In this document: one piece after another, positions 1-12,079 of the stretch
How the letters are laid out: every line of letters starts with the position of its first letter
Numbering within the stretch: position 1 is the stretch's first letter
Origin: Ricinus communis
Lineage: Eukaryota > Streptophyta > Magnoliopsida > Malpighiales > Euphorbiaceae
Reading direction: 5' to 3'
NCBI RefSeq assembly: GCF_019578655.1
Contig: NC_063261.1
Location: forward strand, 25,833,126 to 25,897,125
Length of the DNA stretch: 64,000 nt
The notes under the pieces: generated by a model
The model's input: only the letters and a program-made list of their open reading frames with translations
What the model was told of the DNA's origin: nothing
Databases searched by the model: none
Program-made: the position numbers and the translations under genes

Positions 1-175
1 AGCCACGTAGACGAACATGTGGACGCCATGTCATTACTAGCACACGCCAAAACACGGGTGGGTAGGAATGATAAAGACGCAAACATGGTGGACCAAATTG
101 ATACGTTTTAAAGGTGAGGGTAGAGTCGCGAAAATGGTTAAAGGTTGGGGTATCTGGGATCGTTTTTCCTTAATT
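1..175. repeat. Possible terminal fragment of a Mutator-like element
   Basis: This less AT-rich stretch contains the runs ccacgtagacgaacatgtgg and gaccaaattgatacg, followed by text of the kind seen in plant Mutator-like terminal inverted repeats (gccacgt...; accaaattgatacgtttaaaggtgag style). The partner end would lie outside the window, so neither the inverted repeat nor a target duplication can be checked. It could equally be ordinary intergenic DNA. Confidence 0.25.
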
Positions 176-2956
176 TTCAGTTATAGTGAAGCATGCAACC
201 AATTATAAATTACTATCAAATTATTATTAAAAACTATTGAAATAATATGATATGCAACATCTAAAGTAAGTCAATTTTTCAATTTATCAAAAATATTGAG
301 AGTAGAAATTTTTAAAATATGAACTGAAGAAAAATATAAATTAATCAATAAAAAAGTTAAAATTTTTCTGGCATCTTATATTTCACATGAAAAGAAAATA
401 ATTTTTCTTTTTACTTTTAATTTTTAAAAATAAATATAGACCGAAATATTATCTATCTAATATTGAACATGAAGAAAGCCACTATTATATATATATATAT
501 ATATTGTTAAGAGAATTTTCTTTTTCTAGAAAAGAAAAAGAAATTCCCAAGAATAATGATTTGAGACCAGAAATAAAAAAAGAAAAAAAAAAAAACACAA
601 TGAGATAGGAAGTAGACTAGTAGTGAATGGAAACAGCGGTTGGTTATTGAAGAGACACTTCGGTCATTTCAGGTGTTGGGTTGGGCAGAAACAACAAAGC
701 AAACACTGGCTATTATTCTTGATACGCATGTTGGTTGTGCCTCTACTATTACTGCCTTATCATTACTCCTTCTACACACCTTCTTCTTGGTTTCTTCTGC
801 CTTTTCATTTTGTAAACCTATATGGAGATCATTATTTGAGTTGAACTTGGATTGGTACAAGCTGACTTCATTACTATTAAGCAACCTACTAGCTTTCTTA
901 TAGATATTTTCTTTAATAATTTTAGATTATTGTTTGATATATGATGTAATAAAGCATGAAATGGAATTATGGTTACTTTTATGCTCATTATTTTATTTAA
1001 TTATTAAATTTTTTATGTAATATAATGATAAAAACATTATGTAATTATTTATCCTTAATTTGATGTATCCCTCAACACACACAAAATCTATACAGTTATG
1101 ATTATTTATAATATATTTATATATTCATATTTTTTATTTTTATCCATTACCATAATCCGGTAATCGATGACTAATTACGGCTAATGATGACCGGATTTCA
1201 GCGACCAATAATTGAATTCCTCAAACAATAATATTTTTAGAAATAATAGTTTTAATATTTTTTTTAAATATTTTATTTCTACACCAAATATAATAAATAA
1301 ATTAAATATTAAATTTAAATTTATTAATTATATTATATTTATTTTTATTATTATAATCAAATATAATAATAAAGTTATGAATATATTACCTTCCATTACT
1401 TCTTTAATTTCATTTCTTTTTATTCCATTACACTTCAGCGCACTAATTAAGATGAGGGGAAATTACTTTTTAAAATATCATAACTTAATTTTAATTATTC
1501 TATCTAGTAAAAAATATTTAAATTTTAGTATCTTTTTATCAACCATACAATTATATTTACTAATTTTACAACAACAAAACTAAAACAAAATTCTATTTAG
1601 AAATTCCAAGAATGGTTGTTATATGATCCATTTAGATCGGGCCTTAATAGAAACAATAAATTTTTAGCATGATCCGACTGTTTTTAATTTTATTAAATAT
1701 AGAATATATTTTACATATACAATTAATAATTTATTATATAAAACAATAATATTTTTTTATATTGGCTGATAAGTTAAATAAAAACAGTACAACGTTGAAG
1801 AGTAAAACAAACCAAACCCATCTCAGTAATAAAACACAAAAGTAAGTTAAAAAAAAAAAAAAAAGACTTTCGCTACTTGTACAAGTAAGGACAGAGATTC
1901 CGATGGCGGACCCATTTTCTTGGTGGACCCTACGCGGGTAACGTCCCATCACTCGACGAGTTTCACATAGCATTCGTGGGCCCTTTTTTAATTATTTAAA
2001 AAGGACTTGAAATCAAGAAAATTAAAATAAGGCGATCATCATACGAGACGTGTCAGACTGTTAGTAGATTAAAATTTCCCGTGATTGGAAATTCTTTTGA
2101 TCGTACGGCCCTCCGTTTTGTCTTCTTGCTGTCACGTTGGCTACTTTTGGATGCATTAATTTATTTCTAAACGTTTAAAAAGACTAATTAATTAGTTTTA
2201 ATAAAAATGTAAAATAGAAAGTTATTAGTTTAGTTAACTACAAATTTTAAAATATAACCCAGAAAATCAGTGAAAATAAATAATTGGCTCTTCTCGACAC
2301 ATTATTTAATTAACAATAAATTAATTAATTAAGTGGAAAGTTTCTTTTAAAGTAAAAATAAAATCAAGCCGAATATTAAAATTCTTAAAATATAAAAAGA
2401 TTAATTATTTTTATTTTAATATTATAAACTCAGTTTATCACTCCTAATTAGGATAGCCTGTTATTTTTTATGTTAAATTTAACCTTCCGACTTTTACCTG
2501 CCGACGCATAGTAGGAGAGTACCGGTTTTTTGGTTGCCTGTTTCTGTTGCTATTGTGACAATGACAGTCTTGTCAGTGACCAAATTATGTTCGATTATAT
2601 CAATGACCGAAATGGACAAAATAAGCTTTTCTTTCTTTTCTTTTTTCTTGCTTTCTAAAAACTTTTTCTTTGAGGATTAGTAACTGTCATTCTAGTAATT
2701 GACGCCTGCTGCCACTTTGCACTAATAAATTATTTTCATTAATGTCAAAAGTAGACCAAGTTTAGGGTTCGGTACATGCCTCATTCCAAGTAACCCCTAT
2801 ACTATACTTTTCCTTTTATATTAAAAATTAAAAATAAAAGAGTCAGCTATATAACAAGGAATTTTCTCTATTTTACATTTTTTTGTTATGTATTATTGTA
2901 TAAATGGAGACTAATTTATAGGAAATAGAAGGAAATGCACAAAAAAAAAAACTTTC

Positions 2957-2960
<4 letters not shown>
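176..2960. other. AT-rich intergenic DNA without a supported gene
   Basis: There are long A/T runs, an (AT)n tract near 486-504 and several short open frames with low-complexity products. Two less AT-rich islands, about 600-900 and 1860-2160, look more like promoter or transcribed leader DNA than the rest, but I see no recognisable protein, splice structure or RNA gene in them. Confidence 0.5.

Positions 2961-3014
<54 letters not shown>
2961..3014. repeat. (TA)27 microsatellite
   Basis: An uninterrupted alternation of T and A runs for 54 bases, followed by more imperfect AT-rich sequence. A long pure dinucleotide array like this is expected to be length-polymorphic. Confidence 0.95.
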
Positions 3015-3015
<1 letters not shown>

Positions 3016-4689
3016 TTAATTTTCTTAAACATAATCTTTTGAATATATATACTTAGTTTTTTATATATAAATTTTTTATTTTAATACATATATTTACTTT
3101 TAACATATAAAATTCAAATTTATATATAATTTTATAAATTTTATATTTAACAGTAAATTAATTTTAATTATATAATAAATTTTTATTCTAAAAAAATAAT
3201 ATTAATTATATTGATATATTAATTTATATAATATTAAAATTAATTGATAAATAAATTTTAAAATAAATTTTATATTATTGCATTAATATAATTTAAAAAT
3301 TTTAAAAAATTAAGATGATTTAAAAATAATAATTTGTTATTTTTTTTAAAATTTTAAAAATTAATATTAAATATTAAAAAATTATTAAATTATATTTATC
3401 AGTTTAATTTTATATTTAAAATAATAATAATGGTGATACAGCGCACATGTAAGCGACTCGTTTTTTTATAATTTCTTATGGAATTTAAGCAGTCAAATAG
3501 TTTCATACGCCATCGATCACAAAAGAGAAAGATCAGAAAGGCTAAGGGATATTACATTCCTATACTATCTGTTAGTTAAGTTAGAGATGGAATAATTTTG
3601 CAGAGTAACGATCCAATAAAATTATTTAAAAGTCAAGCTCTAATCATTTTTGAGAAAAAAAGTAAAAACTCCAACTTTTGGTATCCTAAGAGGTTATTTG
3701 AGAAAAAGAAAGTTTCACTAATTAGAAAAGGAACGTGTGTTTTCGATATTAAAGAATATATCAAATGATATCAAATTTCGATATTTGACTCGTACCATAT
3801 CTGAGTTCGAACATTAACGGAAAAATTAGATAAATCATCAAATAATTCAAAACTCTATAATAAATAAAATCTACATTAGTCATATCTAAATAATAGAATT
3901 ACGGAGCTGATGCGGATTTTGAGTAATAAAAATATATTTTACTCTGGTGGTGAGTTACCAATTTCCATGGTCAAATAAAGATACTTCTGTCTTCTATGTA
4001 TTGGCAAATTTTTCACTTTTTCACTGCCAAATTGATTTCATCTCAAACTTAACTATTGGAGAGCCATTGAAATGTAGTGTCCCCTAACAATTCTGAATTT
4101 TCTTTTCTAAAATTGACAGTTTATGAAACTATTGGATTGCTTGAATTCTGCACGAAACCATCAATTCAACTTTTAAAATATTAAATTGATTACATTTCAA
4201 TTTAAGATGTTAAAAATTTAAGTAATAAAAGTAAATGAAAATTTTATTATGCTGTCAATTTTTACTTATCAATACCAGATCTCATATTACTTTATATATT
4301 TATTATTATTTCTCAAACCTTGTGAGAGCCATAATCATTCACATTACCCTACTTTAAGGCATGTAATGTTGGCGTTATACGTCTAGCATTCATCCTTTTT
4401 CTTTTTCGCCAAATTTATATTTATATCTTGAAATTTTAATTATTTAATTAGTTTATTTTTTTATTTTTCTATAATATTTTAACACTTTTTGATATATGTC
4501 TTTATTCAATTCGTCTATATACTACATAAAAGTATTTAAATATTATAAAAATTAAAATTTAGATTTATGTTAGATTAAATTAAAAAGTAAAATTATTTAG
4601 ATATTAAAAAAAATAAAGTTAAGATGTCAGGTAGGTTAAATTGAAAATTAAAATGCTAAACTGACTAATTGATTGGTTCAAATTATGTA
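3015..4689. other. AT-rich intergenic DNA
   Basis: No reading frame of credible composition, RNA gene or bounded repeat was recognised. The stretch 3440-4140 is less AT-rich than its surroundings but matches nothing I know. Confidence 0.4.
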
Positions 4690-5945
4690 TAGATATTTAA
4701 GTATATTCTAGAGGTTTAATGATATATTTTTATATATAAAATGGTGAAAATATGTGTTTTTACCTCACTTAAGCTTAGTTGTCTATTTTCAGAAATATTA
4801 ACAAAAAGAAAAAAAATATGGAGCTAAAAGAAGCTTAATAGGACGTGTTCATGTCAAGGCCCAAGATTAAAATGCATGGACTGCTAATTACAAGGCTTAA
4901 TAGACATTTTAGTCATTTTTTATAATTATTAGGATTTATATTAAGAGTTATTTATGGAATAGCATTCAGTGGAGATTAAGATACTTAAAGTCTTATCTAT
5001 TAGATAGACTTATATTAGTATACTTATCTCTATGGAGATTTATACAGGGGATGAATCTTCTCTATATAAATCTCTACAAAACATAATTATAAAAAAGAAA
5101 AAGAAGGGGAGTTTTCTCCTACATGCTCTCTATACCTGCCACCATTATTCTCTCCATAATTCTCTACAGTCTTTCATAAACATATAGTTTTAGTTTTCAT
5201 TACTCTTTTTAGGTTCTAAGGAGCTTTTCAAGAAGTGGAGAGTGAGGACCAATTTTCTTCCTACTTGAAGAAATTCTTGATCTAGAGGGAGTTTTTACTT
5301 TTTTATGTTTTTCTATTTAATACCATGATAATTGGGTTAAATATGTTAGACTAGTTTTCATAAGTGTTTAGTTTAGCCTTTTTTATTTTTGTATGAACCT
5401 TTTTATTTATTTATTTAATAAATAATTTCTTTATCTTTATATCTTATATTAGTTTCCGTTATTATTGTTAGTTAACCATCATATTAATTTAGCAAATAGT
5501 AATTGTTATGAAAATCTTTAGGTTAAAAGTATTAGAAACATCATCTTTACTTTAATCTATGTTGGTATGAGAAACCTAGATTGCATAATTAGCTTGAGTG
5601 ATTTAGGAAAAAAGGCATATCACCATCTCATTCATCATATCTAGGCTTAAAGTAAAACAAGGAGATTACTAAGTAAATGGCTAGACTAAATACTGTTTTT
5701 CGCATATAGTTTTAGATCATAAGCATTTGCATTTGCATTGCATATTTATTTATTGTTTAGTTACTTTACTTTATGAATATTAATCTCTCAACATACTGAT
5801 TTAGAGTATTTAGATTTACTTTTATTGTTTTGTGTTGATAATTAGTCTTTATAATAAGTGGCCTCATAGTTCCTTAAGAGATCGACCTCGTGGTGAACTT
5901 ACCCTTACTATAGGAATGGTTCGTGCACTTGCGAGTAATAAAAAA
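4690..5945 (+). repeat. Dispersed repeat, forward copy (LTR-like)
   Basis: This copy matches the reverse complement of 16420-17600 in the same order over almost its whole length. Shared landmarks include gtctattttca (about 4780), tctctacagt (about 5161), taccatgataattgg (about 5320), attattgttagtta (about 5461) and the end block around ggttcgtgcacttgcgagta (about 5917). The end block resembles sequence found near the 3' ends of plant LTR retrotransposon repeats. I infer a solo LTR or non-autonomous retroelement fragment. Exact termini and a target duplication were not found, and no coding sequence is visible. Confidence 0.55.
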
Positions 5946-6287
5946 GACACATCACTAATCAATATAAATTCATGAGCATAAATACGTATATAGCTTTCTC
6001 TTTTTCCTTTTTGAACAACTAACATCCATCCATTTAGTTCAAAGTCGATTTTGTTATACTTGCCACATTTATTTTTTTAAAAATTTTATTAGTTCTCCAT
6101 CTTTTGGCAATTGATTAAATTGCCTAAGAGGTTTATTACTAATCTTGACGATTGATTTAAATAATGATTTAATTTCTATTGGATGAGAGCCAATACTAAT
6201 CCTCTTTAGCAGTAAACTATAAAAGAAGAATTGCAAACCTCAATAAAGACTCAAACTTTAGATTTGGTTGATATTACAATCGATAAA

Positions 6288-6440
6288 ATGTTGTGGAATG
6301 CAAATAGGTTTATAAGATTAAAACTTATACTGACAGATCAGTTGAATGTTATAAAGATCAATTAGTGGGTAAGGATTTTAAACGACCATATGGTATTAAC
6401 TATGAAGAGATTTTTGCTCCAATAACACGTCTTACCTTTG
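6288..6440 (+). pseudogene. Copia reverse transcriptase relic
   Basis: One frame reads KTYTDRSVECYKDQLVGKDF and then YGINYEEIFAPITRLTFV before a stop. This corresponds to the conserved start of the Copia reverse transcriptase (KTR.DG..ERYKARLVAKG..Q..GIDYEETFAPVARL). Only about 50 codons are recognisable, and degraded similarity may continue to about 6500. It lies directly upstream of an old LTR end at 6519. No matching LTR or other polyprotein domain was found nearby, so it is a fragment of an otherwise lost element. Confidence 0.75.
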
Positions 6441-7489
6441 TTTAATGTCTTATAGCTCAGCTTTACATAAATCGCCATGAATTCAAATAGGTGTCAAGAT
6501 TGTATTTCGAATAGGGATTGTCACGACCTAATCTGTGGGCTCGTGACTGCCATTAGGGAATGGGTAAGCATAAGGCCACAGAAACCCATAGCAAGCCTAA
6601 CTAAATAATAATTTAATTAAAATAAAATTTATCTAATATATCAATATTTCATCCACACAATTATAATAGAATTTATACCGATTCATCGACAATAATAAAA
6701 TTAATACATTATCAGACTGTTCATCATGTTAAATAGAAATAATAAGTCTGAATGTAAATACTACAGAGTATTTAAAACTTTAAATGTAACACCCAAAATT
6801 TTTTTATATATTTAATAATGAGTTTTTATTTAAGTTAATTTTAGCTTTATTTTTATTCGGTTTAATTGGAATGATTTAAATACAAATTTTGAATGTTCAT
6901 GTTAGATAAATAAATGAGTTATTTCCTATACCCAATTAGTTTGAAATTTTAAGAAATTGTTCAAGTAAATTATTTGAGAAATGATTATATTTTGGTTATT
7001 CAAAATTTTCCCAAATGCATATTTATATAAGTAAAATGATATATTGAAAAATTTTGGAAGAAATTATAAAGGATGTTTTTATAAAAGAATTTTGGAAAAA
7101 TTGGTATTATAATTGATTAGTAGTATTAAATTTTAAGTTGGAAATTGATTATTTAATTTAATTGTGTGTAGGATTTAATTGGAGGATTATTTTGGAATAA
7201 GGATTAAAAGTATAATTTTATTTTTATGGGGTTTTAATGGAAATTTGTGAGCTTGGTATTTTTGTAAATAAATATGCTCGGTGGGTATTTTTGTAATTGT
7301 GTATTTTCAATAATTCGGATTTGGCCCAAATTAAATAGTTAGGGGCTTAATTGAAAGGCTAAAAAGAAGTTTAGGGATTAAATTGGAATTCTGCGGGATG
7401 AAATTGTAAGTAATTAAGAAAGTTGAGGGACCAAGTTGTAATAAGAAAAAGTTCGGGGGCCTAATGTCGATATTGAAAGGAATGGAATC

Positions 7490-8040
7490 AGGGAGAGAGA
7501 AGGTAGAGAGAGAGAGAGCGCCGGTGGCGAGCTCCGGGCGTGGGCGGCGTCTTGTTGGCAGGCGTGGAATCGCGTGTGGCCGGCCGTTGCTTCCGCGATC
7601 TTCCGGTCGATCTTGGTGGCGATCGGCTCCCCTTGGAGAGAGCTTCCTTTTGGGCGGTAGCGGCGTCGGTTTTGGTGGCCGGGAGGAGAGAGTTCCGTGA
7701 AGTGGAGGCAGCCACGTTTTTGGGTTTTTCCAGCGAGATCCGGCGGAGGATGGACGATCGGAGGACGTATCCCGACTCTCCTCAGCTCAAGCTTCGCGAT
7801 GGCACCTGTTTCGTGGCGATCGGGCTTCGTTTGCGAATCGATGGTCGAGATCGTCCGCAAATCTCTCCGGATGATCGGGTGTTAGATCGAAAAATCGGAA
7901 GCGGGGATCGTCGTCAGCGCGTCGTTGTGAGTCCGATGGTGTGTTCAGATCGTCGATCGGACTCCGGCGGCCGGAGGCGAGTCGACCGAGCGATCGAGCG
8001 TCTCGATAATTTTCTCTGGCCGTTGATCTTAGAAATCCTT
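7490..8040. other. GC- and CpG-rich block inside the solo LTR
   Basis: About 550 bases rich in CG dinucleotides lie in otherwise AT-rich DNA. Overlapping open frames exist on both strands (167 codons at 7540-8043 plus; 148 codons at 7414-7860 minus). Their products are dominated by R, G, S and P, as random translation of GC-rich DNA gives. They show no recognisable domain and no conserved partner in the other copies of this LTR. I therefore regard it as a probable regulatory or leader region of the LTR, not a gene. Confidence 0.6.
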
Positions 8041-8726
8041 TGATTTTAAATTTGTGTTTATTGGGTTATATTGAGTATTTGATGATATTTGTGAGTCATA
8101 GATAATTGTCTGTCAGTTGCCTGCCTTGTATTTTGTGCTGTGTGGCGGAGTCGGGAAATAGTGAAGTTTGGGGACCCGACTCCCGTTGTTTAAAGTGTTG
8201 GACATTTAGAGTGTTTTTCCTGGCGGTCCCTGGACCCGCTTTTTGAGGGGTAATGTTCGTGTTGTAGGGAGGTTCTGCGAATTTTCGGTAGTTCCTAAGT
8301 CGAGATTCTTAGACAGTCCTAGGAGTCTAGACCTAGGATTAATGATCGATTGTTTCGGCTTTGATAAATTGTTTTCCGTGATTAGATGATCCGTCTGTTC
8401 GCTCGCCCCGAGGCACTGCGAGCTAGGAGGTAGCCCAATTCTGTGAGTTAAAGTCATATATCGCTTATGCACGTGTCATGCATAAAATTTGATTTACTCT
8501 GTGATTATTCATTTGCAATTTTAATTTTTATTTAATTATTATCATTATTTTCATGATGCTTTTAATTATTATTTAAATATATTTTTCCTTTATCACCAAT
8601 TTTAATATTGCATGATGACTCGGGATGGGACTACAGAACATAGGAGTTGGATGAGTGTTCCAGTATAATATGAGAGATAGGAAAAGGGCAAAGAGGTAAA
8701 AATTTTGAGAAAGAAAGATTAGGACT

Positions 8727-8962
8727 GCCTGGTCGAGCATCGCTCTCTGGGCTTAGTAGAGTGTGGTTGCCGGGAGTAAAGGTCCCTGGTCGAGCATTGC
8801 TCTCTGGCTTATTTGGAAATTTAAGTGACCGGAGGTAAGGTCCATGGTCGAGCTATGCTCTCTGGGCGCCAGTCTTATTGGATAAGAGAGCCGAAAGGCT
8901 AAGGCTGAGAGTTAAGTGACCGGACTGGAGGTAAGGTCTCTGGTCGAGCTTTGCTCTCTAGG
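8727..8962 (+). repeat. Four spaced copies of a GGTCGAGC...GCTCTCTGG motif
   Basis: Copies lie at about 8727-8751, 8781-8807, 8839-8868 and 8935-8962. Each has the form TGGTCGAGC, then 2-3 bases, then GCTCTCTGG or GCTCTCTAGG, so GAGC and GCTC can pair. Copies 3 and 4 share longer flanks (gtgaccgga...ggtaaggtc and ggcgccagtc). The same motif recurs in inverted orientation in the related LTR pieces at 9970-10130, 11295-11370 and 15480-15560. Confidence 0.8.
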
Positions 8963-10560
8963 CGCCAGTCCTGTTGAAATGAGAGGTTTGAAATGTTAGA
9001 GTTGAGGTTAGTTGAGACATAAGTGTTGAAATAAATCGAGATGTTAGAGTTGGGATTAGGGTTATACTGAAGTACTCCGTCCCGTTGTATGTGGAATAAT
9101 TTTTGTTTAAGCATGGCATGACACATATGTCTTAACATGACACGTATGGTTCGCGTGATTTATTAATTATTTTTAAAATTAAATGAATGTGATATTGAAA
9201 TGTTTGAAACTGTTTTAGATATATGATTTTAGCTCACTCTCGAGACTGATAGTCTCATTTTTACTGTTTTTCAGATTCGTGACTGTTAGTCCTCTCGCGA
9301 CTCTTATTCAGTAACCCGACTCCTTCATCATCGGGTGATGTATTTGATTTGGTATGTAAATTGGTAAATCTTAGATTCTCCGCAGTAGTAATAGTAGATG
9401 TATCAGTTGTAAATTTTCTGAGCTTCGGGTCTCGCCTAGTTTTTCTGGTAGACCAAAGTAATTTTATAAAATGTAGCATTTAAGATAATTTGTGGCCTTA
9501 ATAATATTAATTTGAGATGAGATTTGTTTAAATCAGTGAGTGTCAGGCTTACTACGGGTTTCGGTGGCCTTAAGCCTACCCATTCCCTAGTGCCGGTCAC
9601 GGGCCCACGAGTGGGGTCGTGACATTAAATAATTAGAAATACAAGAAAAAATAGTTATGTTAAGCCTGAGGAAGGAAATAGTCAGGATGCTAAAATGACA
9701 GGAACTGTAGATAACCTAACTGCCATATGAAAAATTTAATTTGAGCATGTCAGTCTCGAGAGTGAGTTAAAATCATATAATCCAAAATAAACACAACCAT
9801 CACTATAAAATATTTATTTAAATAAATATATACTATCATGAAATAATTAAAATACGTGTCATGTCATATTTCAAAAAATTTCAATTTAATAAATATAGGA
9901 CGAGAACATTAGAAGAATCCTATACTCCAATTCTATTTATTAATCGACTCTCTTATTTCTAATAATACTAGCGTCTAGAGAGCAAAGCTTGACTAGGGTC
10001 CTTAAATCCAGTCTGGTCACTTAATTACCAATATAGCTGGTGCCCAAAGAGCGATGCTCGACCAGGGTATTTTCTTCCGGCGAATCACAATTTTCGTAAG
10101 CCCAAAGAGCGATGCTTGACTAGGGCACATCACATAGATATTCTCACAGTTTTGTTGAATTATACGACTTTGACTCACAGTTTTGTTGAATTTCCTTTAG
10201 CTGTTCCTACACATCTGGTAGAGCTCGCTGAACTGTCGGATTATCTATTTATGAAAATAATTCAATCAATAAAATAAAATTATAAAAATATTGTAGGCCT
10301 AAATTTCTAGAATTTAACTGTTTAAGAATCCTGATTTAGAAATTCTACCAAAAATTTGGCGAAACCTCCCTCAAAATATAGACGTTTACAACCCGTATAA
10401 CGGGTCCAAGATTTGCTAAAAACACTTATAATATTCATCAAATATTTAACAGGAATCAAATCACCCATATCTGCATCATTTTCCTGACTCTGGAACACAA
10501 CACAATTCACAACTAATAAATAACAATTCCGTGTTAATGTTTATTTCATAATCCAAATCA

Positions 10561-11258
10561 TAAATAATTTCTTGGAATTTTAATTTAATTATTCATAGTC
10601 ACAGTTATTACCAAGTGAATAATTTTTTAATTCCTCTAATTAATCCACAATATTTATAATTAATCTAACAATTAATTTAACTAAATTAATTAATTATTTA
10701 CAATTAATAATTAATGGTGATAATATTTTCTAAAATCTTTAATTAACTTATCGAGTCCAAATAAAATTTTTACTGAGCCAAAAATCTAAACTTTTGCGTG
10801 TTCAAAAAATAACGGAGTCCAAAAGTCGGTACAGTCAATGGTGTTGGAATTTGAATCTGGAGGTGCCTACGTGAAACTCGAGATGCGCGGAGTCCAAATA
10901 CATAAAATTGCAGGCTAATTCTTGCCGAAAAATGCTAGATCTAGGTGGAGAAGAATCTACTATGGTGAGATATATATACTACTGTGGGCAGAGGAAGGAG
11001 GACATGGAAGGTTGCCCTTGGGGTCTAAGGATCGGGGAAGCTATTCCTGGCATCAAATCACTGGAAAGATGTTGATAGGAAGCTGCACTAGCAGCAACAA
11101 CGAGAAGGAACGACTCCTCCTTCAAGCTTAATGTCCAATAGTGAAATAGAGAGAGGAACATGTGCGTCGGTGAAGGAGGAAGATTTTAGTAACTAGTTGG
11201 TGAGTTGCACGGTGGAAATAGAAGAAATGGGGGAGGGACATGTGAGCAGTGGAGAGGG
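10561..11258. other. Non-coding DNA between two LTR pieces
   Basis: The first half is AT-rich. 10790-11250 is less AT-rich and lies where the GC-rich leader block of the LTR family would be expected, but I cannot align the two by eye. It may be a diverged part of the old minus-strand LTR. Short frames here (69 and 60 codons) show no recognisable domain. Confidence 0.35.
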
Positions 11259-11362
11259 ACAATCGACTCTCTTATTTCCAATAAAACTGTAGCCTAGAGA
11301 GCAAAGCTCAACTAGGGTCTATAAATCGAGTCTGGTCACTTAATTACCAATATAGCCGGTAT

Positions 11363-11370
11363 CCAAAGAG
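11363..11370. repeat. Left 8-bp target duplication of the hAT element
   Basis: CCAAAGAG immediately precedes the element end TAGACCTG and is identical to 15477-15484. Duplications of 8 bp are diagnostic of the hAT superfamily. Confidence 0.95.
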
Positions 11371-11382
11371 TAGACCTGTTCA

Positions 11383-11622
11383 TGGGTCGGGCCTGGACGG
11401 GCTCGGGCCGGGCTTGATCGGGCCTGACTTAATTTTGGAGAAGCCCGAGCCCGCCCAGGCCCGAGAAATTTTTAATATCTTAGAGCCCGAGCCTGAGCCC
11501 GAAATTTTATGAAAAGCCCGGCCCGACTAGGCATTAAACAGAGGTCGGATCTGGGCGGCTCGGATCGGGCCTGGGTGAGCTCGGGTCGGGCTTGGATGGG
11601 CTCGGGTCGAGCTTGGCTTGAC
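11383..11622. repeat. Left subterminal repeat array of the hAT element
   Basis: Many short GC-rich units of the form GGGCTCGGGTCGGGC or the complement GCCCGAGCCCG are packed here in both orientations. Subterminal motif clusters are binding sites for hAT transposases in well-studied elements; that role here is inferred from position. Confidence 0.8.
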
Positions 11623-12079
11623 CAAACTGACAATTCAATACAAATATTCAAAATTTAAACCTAATTTCAACACAAATATTCAAATTTTAAACCCAATAAT
11701 CATGTTTATCATGATAATAAAGATACAAATATCAATTAATATTTTTAACCATCTAAATAAAACTCTAAAAACTGAAATAAAAGAACAACAATATAGATGA
11801 AAACTCCTTCAAGGCATTTAAATTCACATTTCCTACAAAACAAAAAATATTTAAATTAATAAGTATTTTATATAAATAAAAATAACTAGTAAGCTAAATC
11901 AATATGTAAACAATAAACTTACCTAAAAATCCATAATTTCAGCTTCTTCTTCGCCATCAATATCACTAATATCATCCTCACTTGAGCTGTCGAATTCAAA
12001 TTTGGGTGTAAAATCACCTAGACAAAAATTCACAAAATAAAAATTAGTCAATTATAAAACTTAATTTTAAAAATAAAAT

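Larger units (their letters stand above)
6785..9624 (+). mobile_element. Solo LTR, 2.84 kb, of a Ty3/Gypsy-like long-LTR family
   Basis: The element starts TGTAACACCC and ends GGGGTCGTGACA, giving the TG...CA ends typical of LTRs. It is bounded by identical 5-bp duplications TTAAA (6780-6784 and 9625-9629). No primer-binding site, polypurine tract or polyprotein is present, so it is a solo LTR left by recombination between two LTRs. Its length is more usual for Ty3/Gypsy elements than for Copia (inference). It contains a GC-rich block (about 7490-8040) and four copies of a hairpin-forming motif (8727-8962). It inserted into a diverged inverted copy of its own family. Confidence 0.85.
6519..10560 (-). 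mobile_element. Old minus-strand long-LTR relic, split by a younger solo LTR
   Basis: At 6519 the sequence TGTCACGACC...TTAGGGAATGGGTA is the reverse complement of the 3' end of the solo LTR at 6785-9624. After that insertion the same family continues in minus orientation from about 9630. The shared order is: the sequence near tctcgagagtgagttaaaatcat (9754), the GCTC/GAGC motif blocks at 9970-10130, and the segment near gaaacctccctc (10361). The 5' end of this LTR was not located. It lacks part of the segment seen in the third copy (15560-15950). Many substitutions and its split state show it is the older insertion. Confidence 0.7.

Noticed and set aside
623..903. Open frames of 73, 87 and 71 codons near 0.6-0.9 kb
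   Set aside because: Three frames overlap, with no family resemblance, no splice context and hydrophobic low-information products.
1212..1583. 123-codon frame rich in Asn, Ile and Phe
   Set aside because: Its composition is that of translated AT-rich DNA; there is no motif.
1734..1973. 79-codon minus-strand frame
   Set aside because: The hydrophobic C-terminal half comes from poly-A/T sequence; no homology or gene context was seen.
7414..8043. Overlapping open frames of 148 and 167 codons on opposite strands
   Set aside because: They lie in the GC-rich block of a solo LTR, where stops are rare by composition. The products have no domain and are Arg/Gly/Ser-biased.
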